A stretch of 64,000 nucleotides of DNA from Bacteroidales bacterium (GTDB taxonomy: Bacteria > Bacteroidota > Bacteroidia > Bacteroidales > UBA932). The stretch is from assembly GCA_021371955.1 (NCBI GenBank), contig JAJFVD010000012.1, forward strand, positions 1 to 64,000, written 5' to 3'. The translations under genes and the position numbers were made by a program. A model generated the notes under the pieces. It saw nothing but the letters and a program-made list of their open reading frames with translations. It did not search any database and was not told the origin of the DNA. The stretch's first letter is position 1. Each line of letters begins with the position of its first letter. Below are positions 28,446-37,660 of the stretch, piece after piece.

Positions 28446-30617
28446 ATGATTATAAATATTTTAACATTTCTGATAGCATCTACTTTCTCTCTGTTCACTC
28501 CACTTGGGGCAACAGAGAGAAGTTTTGCTATTATCGTGGACAACGATACATACAAAGCCTGCAAAAGTGAAATCAATTCCTATAAAGCTCTCCTGGAAAA
28601 TGAAGGGTTACACACATTTATTGTTGAAAAACAGTGGATGAACCCACAGCAGGTAAAGGATGAACTATTTTCCCTGTACAAGGCAGAGGGACTTGAGGGC
28701 GCCATTTTCATTGGCAATATTCCTATTCCTATGATAAGAGATGCACAGCATTTTACCTCTGCATTCAAAATGGACCAGGAAAAGTTCACCCCGGACGAGT
28801 CCTCAGTACCTTCGGACCGGTTCTACGACGACTTTGACCTTAAATTCGATTATCTGTATCAGGATTCTGTAAAAAGGTTATTTCACTACTACTCACTTCG
28901 CTGGGATTCTCCTCAGAGGATAGATTGCGACATTTATACAGGAAGGCTTAAGCCAACACGCAAGAGTGAAGAAGGATATGCGCAAATACGTGACTACTTC
29001 AAAAAGTTGTTTGCAGAGAGGGCATTGGATAACAAGATGGATGTACTTGTATCCTATACAGGAGAGGGTTCTTTCTCAAACAGCCTTACAGCCTGGAAAG
29101 AAGAGGGAGTTACGATGAGAGAACAATTTCCACAGGCTTTCGGCAACAAAAACTCTGCAAAATTCCTGATGTTCCATATGTATCCCTACATGAAACAAAC
29201 GGTTAAAGAAGAACTTAGAAGAGACGATGTCGATCTTATGCTGTTTCACGAACATGGAATGCCGGAAAGACAATATCTGACAGGTATTCCTTTAAGCAGG
29301 GGGGCCGACGAAAATATGGAAGCAGGAAAGAGGCTTTTCAGGAACTGGTTGAGAAAAAATAAAGAAGGCAGTGAAAAGAACGAGCAATTGAAAAGCGCAT
29401 GGAAAAGCTATTACAAAATCGATTCAACATGGTTTGCAGGTGCATTCGACAAGGAGCAAATAAAAAAGGACTCTCTGGACGATGTTAACATGGGTATTGT
29501 TTTGGAAGATATTCCGGCCATTAATCCTAATCCAAGAATAGTAATTTTTGATGCCTGCTATAATGGGGACTTCCGCGAGGAGAGTTTCATCGGAGGCGAG
29601 TACATTTTTGCAAAGGGAAAGACACTGGTTGCCATAGCTAATTCTGTGAATGTTTTGCAGGACAAGTCTTCCAGCGACCTTCTGGGTATTCTTGGACTGG
29701 GATACAGAGTGGGAGAATGGGCTCAGCTCACAAACATTTTGGAATCCCACATAATAGGTGACCCAACCTTTATGTTTAAAGGCGACAAAGCGAGCAGAAA
29801 GATTAATCTAAAGTCAACAGATATCCCATACTGGCTAAAGGTTTTTAAGACAGAACAGCATCCGGACATCAAGGGAGTTGCCCTTCACAAACTATTTAAT
29901 CTTAAATATGCAGCTCTGCCTCAACTCCTTACAGATACATATCACTCTTCTCCTTATGCAATGCTCCGGCTTCAGGTATATCATCTTCTCCAGTTCTATA
30001 ATGACGGAAGATTTGAAGAATTGCTTAAAACATCGGTTTATGACCCTTACGAGTTTATCCGACGAAAGTCTACATATTCGATGGGCAGGATTGGTAAGGA
30101 TGAATTCATTCCATACATTGCATCAATCTATCTGAACGATGGGCTGGACGAGAGAGTACGATTCAATGCAGAATTCTGTTTTGACCTTATGGATATGAAG
30201 AAACTCAAGAGTGAAGTATTGTCCCAGATTGAGAGCAGCACCTCTCTTTACAATAAGGAGAATATTAAACTGGAGTTTACAAAAAAGATGGATTCCCGGA
30301 TGAGAATCTCCGAGATGGGGTTAGAAGTGGCAAACCCGAGTCTTAAGATGAGTTCCAGACTGATGGGAGTAAGCTCCCTAAGGAACAACAGCTACCACAC
30401 GATGGTGGATAACTATCTTAAGGTCCTTGAAAATCCCAACGAGAATTTAAACCTAAAAATAAAACTTGCAGAGGCTTTAGGATGGTTTACCTTATCTCAC
30501 AGAAAAGGGGATATTATCAACTCGTGCAGAAGCGTAGCCTCCCGGACAGAGACAGACTGGAAACTTAGGAACGAGCTGCTTAAAACAGCAAACAGATTAG
30601 AGATATACATGCGTTAA
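28446..30617 (+). CDS. Gingipain-fold (C25-like) protease with HEAT-like tail, paralogue 2
   Basis: 723 residues, signal peptide 1-23. The catalytic pair is His270-Gly271 (LMLFHEHGMPERQ) and Cys371 (IVIFDACYNGDF). Blocks IIVDNDTYKACK, FIGNIPIPMIRDA, SDRFYDDFDL and LESHIIGDPTFMF match paralogue 1. The GHGYNSDC block found in the other two copies is TGEGSFSN here, so that segment is not essential to the fold but may shape specificity. Helical repeats fill about 460-723. It starts 15 bp after the DUF6850 gene. Confidence 0.85.
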   Translation: MIINILTFLIASTFSLFTPLGATERSFAIIVDNDTYKACKSEINSYKALLENEGLHTFIVEKQWMNPQQVKDELFSLYKAEGLEGAIFIGNIPIPMIRDAQHFTSAFKMDQEKFTPDESSVPSDRFYDDFDLKFDYLYQDSVKRLFHYYSLRWDSPQRIDCDIYTGRLKPTRKSEEGYAQIRDYFKKLFAERALDNKMDVLVSYTGEGSFSNSLTAWKEEGVTMREQFPQAFGNKNSAKFLMFHMYPYMKQTVKEELRRDDVDLMLFHEHGMPERQYLTGIPLSRGADENMEAGKRLFRNWLRKNKEGSEKNEQLKSAWKSYYKIDSTWFAGAFDKEQIKKDSLDDVNMGIVLEDIPAINPNPRIVIFDACYNGDFREESFIGGEYIFAKGKTLVAIANSVNVLQDKSSSDLLGILGLGYRVGEWAQLTNILESHIIGDPTFMFKGDKASRKINLKSTDIPYWLKVFKTEQHPDIKGVALHKLFNLKYAALPQLLTDTYHSSPYAMLRLQVYHLLQFYNDGRFEELLKTSVYDPYEFIRRKSTYSMGRIGKDEFIPYIASIYLNDGLDERVRFNAEFCFDLMDMKKLKSEVLSQIESSTSLYNKENIKLEFTKKMDSRMRISEMGLEVANPSLKMSSRLMGVSSLRNNSYHTMVDNYLKVLENPNENLNLKIKLAEALGWFTLSHRKGDIINSCRSVASRTETDWKLRNELLKTANRLEIYMR

Positions 30618-30625
30618 AACCTGAG

Positions 30626-32881
30626 ATGATGAAGAGAAAATATATTATAATCGCACTGCTTCTTATAGCAATTGTATTTGACATAAATGTATATGCAAAG
30701 AGTGAAGTAATTCCGGCAAAAGGAAAATTTGAGTCCCGATTTCTGATAGTTGTAGATACCGAATCTTTCTCTGCCGCAAAGGCCGAAATTCTGGATTACA
30801 AATCGGTTCTTGAAAGCGAGGGTCTTGGAGCGGTAGTATTGGTTGGAGAATGGAGCAATCCCGAAATCCTAAGGTCGGAAATCAAAGATCTCTTTTCACA
30901 AAAACCAGTTATGGAGGGTGCAGTATTTATTGGAAAAATACCAATTGTACGAGTTCAGAACTTTCAGCATTCAACTACCGCATTCAAGATGGACGAAGAG
31001 AAATTTCCCATAGAAGAGTCTTCGGTAACTTCGGACAGATACTACGACGACCTTGACCTGGAATTTGAGTTTATACAACAGGATGCCAAAAATCCCCTAA
31101 TATTTTACTATCGCATAAAAGAGAGTTCTCCCCAGATTATTATGAGCGACTTCTATTCTGCGAGAATGACTCCTCCCTCAGACATGGGTATTGAGCCAGG
31201 CCTCCTACTAAAGAGGTACCTAAAGAAAGTTGTTGCAGCGCATAAGGAGAGCAATCCCCTGGACCAACTTGTAATTTTCAACGGACACGGATACAACTCG
31301 GATTGTCTTACTGCCTGGCAGAATGAGCAGTTTGCGATAAAGGAGCAAATTCCTCTTGCATTCAAAACGTCAAAAGGGAACGGATTTTATAACTTCCGTC
31401 AGACTCCTTTTATGAAGTACAAGCTTTATGAAAAATTGCAGCAAAGTGGTACCGATTTGTTTATATTCCATGAACATGGCGATTTTCATATTCAGTATAT
31501 AAATGGAGATTATCCGGCACCTAACGACCTGGAAATCACAAATCCTGTATTTGACAAGAACAAGGCATCGGACAAGATTGGTCCAATGAGTGCCATGGCG
31601 GCATCTCTCAGACACTCATACCGAAAGTATAAGGGAGAGAGAGCGGCCAAATTTAAAAAGGAACTAATAGAGGAATACGGCTTTACCGAGGATTTTTTTA
31701 ACAAAAGCACCCTTGATTCACTCAGAGTACAGGACTCTACTTTTGCAGCAGATATTAACATTAGTCTTAGTGATCTTCGCAAGATAAGAATGCAGCCAAG
31801 ATTCTCAATTTTTGACGCATGCTACAACGGTTCGTTCCACAGACCCGGATACGTTGCAGGATACCACGTTTTTGGAGAGGGAAACACAATTGCTGCACAA
31901 GGTAATACTGTGAATGTTCTTCAGGATAAGTGGTCACTTGAATTGCTGGGATTACTGGCCGAAGGTGCAAGAATCGGTTTCTGGCAGAAAGAGTTTCAAT
32001 ATCTGGAATCTCACCTCATTGGCGACCCTACATATCAGTTCGCCCAGTTAGGCTCAAAGGAGGCAAAAGCGCTTAATACCAGATTAGCCACAAAAGGCGG
32101 AGAGATGTCTGCGTGGAAAAGCTACCTTAACTCAAACAAGGTTAATGATCAAACAATTGCAATCAAGCAGCTGTCAAAGATTCCGTCGAAAGACTTTTCT
32201 GCACAAATGCTAAAGTTGTTCAGGGAAAGCAAGCACTACAGTGTTAGGATGGAAGCATTGAAAAGGTTGCTGGACATACGAGATGCAAACGCAATTGAGG
32301 CAGTTCGCCTTGGTCTGGACGACCCCTATGAACTCATCCGAAGGTTTTCGGCCAGGTTTGCCGCCTATTACGGCGATAATGTATTCATTGCCCCTCTTGT
32401 GAACACAGTTATCTTTTCAAACGAGAGCCAGCGGGTACAGTATGCGGCACAAGGTTCGCTCCAGATGTTCGACATAAATGAAGTGGTGAAAGAGATAGAG
32501 AATCAGGTAAATGCTTCTAACCTTACAGACAAGCAGGAGACAATCAAAAACCTGTGCGAATACTACAAAGGGCAACAAAGAGCACAGGATAAATCGCTAA
32601 AGACAATTTTGGACAAATCGGCAAAACCGGAGAATAGACTTTTTGCAATCAGGAGCCTGAGGAACTATAACAACCACAAGCAGGTGGCGAGCCTTTTGCC
32701 AATGCTTAAAGACACATCCGACGATCCGGATCTGAGGGCTGCACTTGCCGAGGCACTTGGCTGGTTTAACCTGAGCATACACAAGGATGTGATTTTGAAT
32801 ACTCTCAACGATGTATACAAAGAGAGCTCCATATCTGAAAAACTCAAGGCAGAAGTGCTTCAAAGCATTAAAAGAATGTAA
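30626..32881 (+). CDS. Gingipain-fold (C25-like) protease with HEAT-like tail, paralogue 3
   Basis: 751 residues with a signal peptide (to about VYA). Catalytic candidates are His284-Gly285 (LFIFHEHGDFHIQ) and Cys399 (FSIFDACYNGSFH). It keeps the GHGYNSDC block (220-227) seen in paralogue 1. The C-terminal 270 residues are HEAT-like repeats, including DPYELIRRFSARFAA and ALAEALGWFNLSIHKD, which recur in all three copies. It starts 8 bp after paralogue 2 and ends the operon at a bidirectional terminator. No secretion C-terminal domain is visible. Confidence 0.85.
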   Translation: MMKRKYIIIALLLIAIVFDINVYAKSEVIPAKGKFESRFLIVVDTESFSAAKAEILDYKSVLESEGLGAVVLVGEWSNPEILRSEIKDLFSQKPVMEGAVFIGKIPIVRVQNFQHSTTAFKMDEEKFPIEESSVTSDRYYDDLDLEFEFIQQDAKNPLIFYYRIKESSPQIIMSDFYSARMTPPSDMGIEPGLLLKRYLKKVVAAHKESNPLDQLVIFNGHGYNSDCLTAWQNEQFAIKEQIPLAFKTSKGNGFYNFRQTPFMKYKLYEKLQQSGTDLFIFHEHGDFHIQYINGDYPAPNDLEITNPVFDKNKASDKIGPMSAMAASLRHSYRKYKGERAAKFKKELIEEYGFTEDFFNKSTLDSLRVQDSTFAADINISLSDLRKIRMQPRFSIFDACYNGSFHRPGYVAGYHVFGEGNTIAAQGNTVNVLQDKWSLELLGLLAEGARIGFWQKEFQYLESHLIGDPTYQFAQLGSKEAKALNTRLATKGGEMSAWKSYLNSNKVNDQTIAIKQLSKIPSKDFSAQMLKLFRESKHYSVRMEALKRLLDIRDANAIEAVRLGLDDPYELIRRFSARFAAYYGDNVFIAPLVNTVIFSNESQRVQYAAQGSLQMFDINEVVKEIENQVNASNLTDKQETIKNLCEYYKGQQRAQDKSLKTILDKSAKPENRLFAIRSLRNYNNHKQVASLLPMLKDTSDDPDLRAALAEALGWFNLSIHKDVILNTLNDVYKESSISEKLKAEVLQSIKRM

Positions 32882-32913
32882 CAGCAAAGCAAAATCTGTA
32901 TAGAGGTAACAAC

Positions 32914-32952
32914 AAAAAACACAAACCTTCCCTGGAAGAGTTTGTGTTTTTT
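32914..32952. terminator. Bidirectional terminator between locus B and the S9 peptidase
   Basis: A 13-bp stem (AAAAAACACAAAC / GTTTGTGTTTTTT) with an inner CTTCC/GGAAG stem. The A-run on one side and the T-run on the other let it act for both converging genes. Confidence 0.9.
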
Positions 32953-32991
32953 ATTTTATGCATAGTGTAGGTTACACCGGCATCAGAGCTG

Positions 32992-35823
32992 TTATTTTGC
33001 TATATCCAATCCCCAGTCAATGCCTTTCATTGTTGCAGGCACACCTGTTTTCATCCATACAGGCATTGGAGCGCCCTTAAGAAAGTGGTCAAAGAACTGA
33101 GATAGTCTAATACTGAGATCTTTTGCATTTACCCTGCCTCCAAGGTTGTGCGATTCGTTGTTGTACTGAAGCATCCACGCCGGTTTTCCAAGCCTGCGCA
33201 ATGCCGTAAAATACTCAATACCCTGATACCACGGAACAGCCTCATCTGCATCGTTTGCCATTATGAGAACCGGAGTTTCAATCTTGTCTGCATGGAACAA
33301 AGGAGAGTTTTCAATGTATAGATCAAGATTTTCCCATAGCGTTTTTCCAATCCTGCTCTGAGTATGCTCATACTGGAACTGGCGAGAAACGCCGGAACCC
33401 CAGCGTATTCCGCCATACGCACTGGTCATATTTGATACCGGAGCACCGGCACCTGCTGCTTTCCATTTGAACACCTGAGGTTGAGTTATCATATAGGCAA
33501 CCTGATAACCACCCCAACTCTGACCCTGAATTGCAATGTTGTCTCTGTCTACCCATGAGTTCTTGCAAAGCATTTCAACACCCGGAACAATACAATCAAG
33601 AGCACTCTTTCCCGGATGACCTATCTGGTAATAAATATCCGGAACAAATACAAGATAACCGTTGCTTGTGAAAAACGTAATATTAACTGTTGAACGGCTT
33701 GGAGCAGGAGCCCTGTAGTAATGAAGGTAATCACTGGTTTTTTCGTAGAAATAAACAATCATGGGATACTTTTTCGCCGGGTCGAAATTCTCGGGTTTAT
33801 GAAGAATTCCCTCAACGTCAAGTCCTGTTGCAGATTTCCACTTAACCAGCTCATTTGTGCCCCAGATATAGTCCCTCTGCTGAGGGTTTATGTCTGTATA
33901 TTTCTGCTGAGTCTTGAAGTTATCTCTTGTTATCCATAATTCAGGCGATGTGGCAAAGTTATGTTTTACATAAGTAATAACCGAACCATCCTTGGATTTT
34001 GTAAGATACATGAAATTATAAGGTTCCAGTACCCATTTTTTTAGAACCGGCTTGCGCTTGTTCATCTCCTTGAAATAGTAACCGTTTTCCTTTGTAACAT
34101 TGTCAAAAACAGAAAAATAGACTGTCTCTTTTGGTTTTATAGGAGTAAGCTTTACTCCAGGGGTCCCGGGAGGGAGGAGCATCTTGTCAAGACGTACAAG
34201 TCTAAACATCTTGTTCTCTTTTCTTCCGGTTCCCTCTGTAATATTTACAGATGGCTGCTCTCCTTTTGGGTCGACCTGCCACACATCGTACCTGTCGTAC
34301 AAGTATACCGCCTTGTCTCCTTCCGACCATCCGCCGTGTCCATATGAAGGAGCCATTTCCGGTGTGTCGTGAAGTTCATCTGCAAACGAAATTTCTACAT
34401 CTTTTGCAATGTTTCTGATAAGTCCCGACGCTGCTTCGTATGAATACCACTTACGGTCCGAGTTGTTGAACCAGATTAAATAGTTTCCGTCAAACGAAGG
34501 GCTGACACTGCTTATAAATACATCCTTGAGAATAATCTTGCTGCTTCCGTCCTTTACAGAGATGATGTAAAGGTCTCTGTGCGGGTTGGCAGACCACTGA
34601 GATTCCATCTCATATCTTTTGTCAGATGCACAGTAACCCCAACTGGCCGACCATTCATTTGGCACATTAACTATTTCATAATCCTCAGTAGCGAGTTGAA
34701 CAATTGAAGGCTCACCATTAAGCTCTATAGTACTCAAATAGGATTTTTTAATCTCCCTTTGTGCGTTCAACAGCTGGTATGGCTGAATGTAAGGCTCTGC
34801 ATAGTGCCATATATCAAGTTTTGCAACTTCGGAATCGACAATTGTGGTGTCTTTTTCGGGCATAACAGGCGAAATACCAAAGAACAATCTGTTTGCCGGT
34901 TCATCAAACTGAAGAGACCTGTTTTCGCTTATTTTCCAGTTTTTTGGAAGACCTTTGGAGTTTTTGTCAATAACAACCTTTGCTTTGTCAAAACCTTCCC
35001 GGAAGAAAAGAATGGATACATCCTTGTTTCTTGCCTTTGCTGTGTCCAGCTTTGCATAAAAAGCAAGGCTCTTACTGTCTGCACTCACAAGTGGAAGTTT
35101 AACAGTCTGCTTAAGGTCAATTTGGTATATACTCCTGAGCGATTTAGTTTTTGGGATATAGATGTAGAGACCTGCCTTGAACAGAGAGTCCTTTGAATTC
35201 GGTTTTGTCACAATGAAAAGAGAGTCCCCCCCTTTGCTGTAGTCATACTCCGATACATATTTTAATGTATCAATTGTGCCGGTGGCAAATTGATAAACCA
35301 TTAAGTCCGAACCCTCGTCCTTATCTTTTTTAGGAGCTTTCTTTGATTTAGATGTGTCTGCAGGAGGTGTTGTCTGGAACGCAAGAGAGACTTTACCCTC
35401 TCTGCCCATTTTAAATCCTTTAAGGAATGGATACTTCTTCAGTTCCTTTGTATAAAGATTGTAAATTCCTAAAGTGTCCTTGGGCATCTTGTCGGCCTTA
35501 ACCTTTTTGAGGCGAGCTGTTTTACTCTCTTCAAACTTAGGTTTGATGGTAAAGGCTGCAAATTTGCCATCGCTTGTAACCTTATAGGATGTGCCGCGGG
35601 GAATTGTATTCTGTTCATTTGTTGCGAGGTTGTGGACAACAATGCATCCATCTCCTTCCTGGGCATTAATGTAGAACAATGTGTACCTGGCATCGTCGGT
35701 CATATCAAACCCGCCTACATTTTTCCAGTTGTCATAGACACTGTGGTCCAGAGGCTTCTTTTGGCCAAAGACACAAAATGGCAAGGCCATAAGAACAATT
35801 AAGAGCAAAGAGAGTTTCTTCAT
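32992..35823 (-). CDS. S9 family prolyl-oligopeptidase-type serine peptidase
   Basis: 943 residues with a signal peptide cut near VFGQ, a long beta-propeller (about 30-680) and a C-terminal alpha/beta-hydrolase. The catalytic triad is Ser769 (IQGQSWGGYQ), Asp860 (NDADEAVPW) and His892 (NNESHNLGG). Enzymes of this type cut short peptides, often releasing N-terminal di- or tripeptides, in the periplasm. It stands alone but converges on the C25 cluster and adds to the secreted peptidases of the first 36 kb. Exact specificity cannot be set. Confidence 0.93.
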   Translation of the reverse strand: MKKLSLLLIVLMALPFCVFGQKKPLDHSVYDNWKNVGGFDMTDDARYTLFYINAQEGDGCIVVHNLATNEQNTIPRGTSYKVTSDGKFAAFTIKPKFEESKTARLKKVKADKMPKDTLGIYNLYTKELKKYPFLKGFKMGREGKVSLAFQTTPPADTSKSKKAPKKDKDEGSDLMVYQFATGTIDTLKYVSEYDYSKGGDSLFIVTKPNSKDSLFKAGLYIYIPKTKSLRSIYQIDLKQTVKLPLVSADSKSLAFYAKLDTAKARNKDVSILFFREGFDKAKVVIDKNSKGLPKNWKISENRSLQFDEPANRLFFGISPVMPEKDTTIVDSEVAKLDIWHYAEPYIQPYQLLNAQREIKKSYLSTIELNGEPSIVQLATEDYEIVNVPNEWSASWGYCASDKRYEMESQWSANPHRDLYIISVKDGSSKIILKDVFISSVSPSFDGNYLIWFNNSDRKWYSYEAASGLIRNIAKDVEISFADELHDTPEMAPSYGHGGWSEGDKAVYLYDRYDVWQVDPKGEQPSVNITEGTGRKENKMFRLVRLDKMLLPPGTPGVKLTPIKPKETVYFSVFDNVTKENGYYFKEMNKRKPVLKKWVLEPYNFMYLTKSKDGSVITYVKHNFATSPELWITRDNFKTQQKYTDINPQQRDYIWGTNELVKWKSATGLDVEGILHKPENFDPAKKYPMIVYFYEKTSDYLHYYRAPAPSRSTVNITFFTSNGYLVFVPDIYYQIGHPGKSALDCIVPGVEMLCKNSWVDRDNIAIQGQSWGGYQVAYMITQPQVFKWKAAGAGAPVSNMTSAYGGIRWGSGVSRQFQYEHTQSRIGKTLWENLDLYIENSPLFHADKIETPVLIMANDADEAVPWYQGIEYFTALRRLGKPAWMLQYNNESHNLGGRVNAKDLSIRLSQFFDHFLKGAPMPVWMKTGVPATMKGIDWGLDIAK

Positions 35824-35883
35824 CGTTTTTTTGTAAATTATAGATATTATGTGTTTGTGTTAATTCGCAATTTACTTTAGCCG

Positions 35884-35907
35884 CATTGCGTGTGGCCGCA
35901 CGCAATG
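35884..35907. promoter_or_regulatory. Perfect palindrome upstream of the S9 gene
   Basis: CATTGCGTG-tggccg-CACGCAATG is a 9-bp perfect inverted repeat, 60 bp upstream of the S9 start. No T-tract follows on either strand, so an operator is as likely as an RNA hairpin. Confidence 0.4.
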
Positions 35908-36035
35908 AATATCGTCAATGCGCATAAAGATTGGCAAAATTAATTGTTTAGACAAAAGAAAATGACAGAGGTTTAATCTCAACACTCACACATAGTCAAT
36001 AAAAAACATAAAAACACCTGCCTACCTGCGGATTG

Positions 36036-36404
36036 CTAAATGGGATGGCAAATAACTTCGTCTTCGGCCCGCCATGCGGGATTGACTATACACAAGAAAA
36101 CCAAATCTACGGCTCCTGTGTTTTCTATATACTGACTGGAATTTGCCGGAATAAAGACCGCCTGACCCGGAGTCATCTTTGAAAACTCATCGTCAATATG
36201 CATCAGCCCCTCACCCTCAAGGATATAATATACTTCAGTCGATTTTAAAGTATGGGGATAAGAGACCTTTCCCGGCTTTACCCTTGCGTGCGCCAGACTA
36301 TATCCGATAGGCAGAGGCTCATTGTCCGGATGTAAAATAACCCGGAGGATAGTGTCGTCCCCGGCAGTGAATTCGGGGATGGATTTTATATCATTTATTA
36401 TCAT
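36036..36404 (-). CDS. Cupin-domain protein
   Basis: 122 residues forming a single cupin barrel. Motif 1 spans about 40-60 (RVKPGKVSYPHTLKSTEVYYILEGEG) and motif 2 about 82-95 (GQAVFIPANSSQYIENTG). The metal ligands of motif 1 are partly present (His and Glu). Small stand-alone cupins bind metals or sugars, and substrate cannot be inferred. It is divergent from the XRE regulator gene. Confidence 0.85.
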   Translation of the reverse strand: MIINDIKSIPEFTAGDDTILRVILHPDNEPLPIGYSLAHARVKPGKVSYPHTLKSTEVYYILEGEGLMHIDDEFSKMTPGQAVFIPANSSQYIENTGAVDLVFLCIVNPAWRAEDEVICHPI

Positions 36405-36490
36405 GGTTTACAAATGTATGAAGAAAATGAGAATGTGTCTGCGGGTTGATAATTTAACTGGCAAATCTTTGTGTTGTTTTGTTATATTAT

Positions 36491-36521
36491 TTTGCTTTAT
36501 TTAATTAATGTGTTAATTTTG
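36491..36521 (+). promoter_or_regulatory. Full Bacteroidota promoter for the XRE-ImmA-PIN operon
   Basis: TTTG (36491-36494), 19 bp, then TAATTTTG (36514-36521) exactly fits the TTTG-N19-TAnnTTTG consensus. The ATG of the XRE gene is 52 bp further on. Confidence 0.75.
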
Positions 36522-36573
36522 TAACAAGAAATAATTTTTTCTTATAACGCATAAATAACTAAATTTCAAAGTT

Positions 36574-36906
36574 ATGCTTTCAGATAACATCCGTGCATTG
36601 CGTAAAAAAACCGGTTATACCCAAGAGCAAATTGCGGAATACTTAGGAGTTTCTACTGCTGCTGTTACTCAATATGAAACAAGCACAAGAACTGTTCCTT
36701 CATCAGTTGTCAGTAAATTGGCGCTTCTTTTTAACGTAGACGAGTATGAACTTTATCAGAAAGACCCGCAACAACAACAGCTCCTCTCTGCATTTGCTTT
36801 TCGCGCAGACGATCTTCAAATCCAGGATTTAAAATCTATCTCCGAATTCAAGAAAATTGTCCTGAACTACTTTCACCTTTCAAACGAATTAAGGAATAAT
36901 GAGTGA
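36574..36906 (+). CDS. XRE-family helix-turn-helix regulator
   Basis: 110 residues. An HTH_3 domain (about 5-60) contains GYTQEQIAEYLGVSTAAVTQYETSTR. A short acidic C-terminal part follows. The stop overlaps the start of the ImmA/IrrE gene, and the third gene encodes a PIN-like protein. XRE plus ImmA plus PIN is a recurrent toxin-antitoxin-like arrangement in which the XRE protein probably represses the operon or neutralises the toxin. Confidence 0.9.
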   Translation: MLSDNIRALRKKTGYTQEQIAEYLGVSTAAVTQYETSTRTVPSSVVSKLALLFNVDEYELYQKDPQQQQLLSAFAFRADDLQIQDLKSISEFKKIVLNYFHLSNELRNNE

Positions 36907-37660
36907 GAAAGTTACAGTAAAACGTTTAGAGCTTTTAGCACAAGACTTCAGGCAAACAAATGGTTTGAGTTCTACAGAACCAATTAAGCTAAAAAGTTTA
37001 CTGCAAAAATTAAATGTTTTAACAATTTACAAGCCATTAAGCTCCGGATTTTCAGGCATGTCCATTAAGATAAACATATCTGATAAGAATTACCGGTTTA
37101 TGCTAATAAATAGTGAACACCCCATGGGAAAGCAGCATTTTACTATTTGTCATGAATTATATCACTTATATTATCAGGATAACTTTAAATCTGCTGTTAG
37201 CTGCACAGGGTTATTCGACAAAAAAGGCAATTCCGACGAATATTATGCCGATATTTTTGCAAGTTATTTGCTCTTACCCGAAATGGGTGTATGGGAAATG
37301 ATTCCAGAACAAGAACGACTGAAAAATAAAATTTCAATAGGAACAATTATAGCAATTGAACAATTTTTTGAATGTTCTCACACAGCACTATTGTTTCGAT
37401 TAATAAATATGGGTCTTATTGATGCTGCTCTCAAAGAAGTGTTCTCACATGGGATTACCTCTTTAGCCCGTAAATTCGGATACAATACTTCATTGTATGA
37501 AAAGGCAAACGAAAATGAGGTTATTGGAGACTATGGCACATTAGCCAATAAAGCGTGGACAGAAGGTATTGTTTCTGAAAGCGCATATTATGGGCTATTA
37601 ACAGACCTGGGAGTAGATATTTCAAAATTTGATGAAGACCTGCCTAATGGGGAATTCTGA
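36899..37660 (+). CDS. ImmA/IrrE-family metallopeptidase
   Basis: 253 residues with the zinc motif His85-Glu86-x-x-His89 (CHELYHLYY), followed by DEYYADIFASYLLLP, which holds the third ligand. ImmA/IrrE proteins cleave or interact with XRE repressors, here probably the product of the gene just upstream, to relieve repression. It overlaps both neighbours by a few bases, so the three are co-translated. The C-terminal 80 residues are not from a family I know. Confidence 0.88.
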   Translation: MSEKVTVKRLELLAQDFRQTNGLSSTEPIKLKSLLQKLNVLTIYKPLSSGFSGMSIKINISDKNYRFMLINSEHPMGKQHFTICHELYHLYYQDNFKSAVSCTGLFDKKGNSDEYYADIFASYLLLPEMGVWEMIPEQERLKNKISIGTIIAIEQFFECSHTALLFRLINMGLIDAALKEVFSHGITSLARKFGYNTSLYEKANENEVIGDYGTLANKAWTEGIVSESAYYGLLTDLGVDISKFDEDLPNGEF

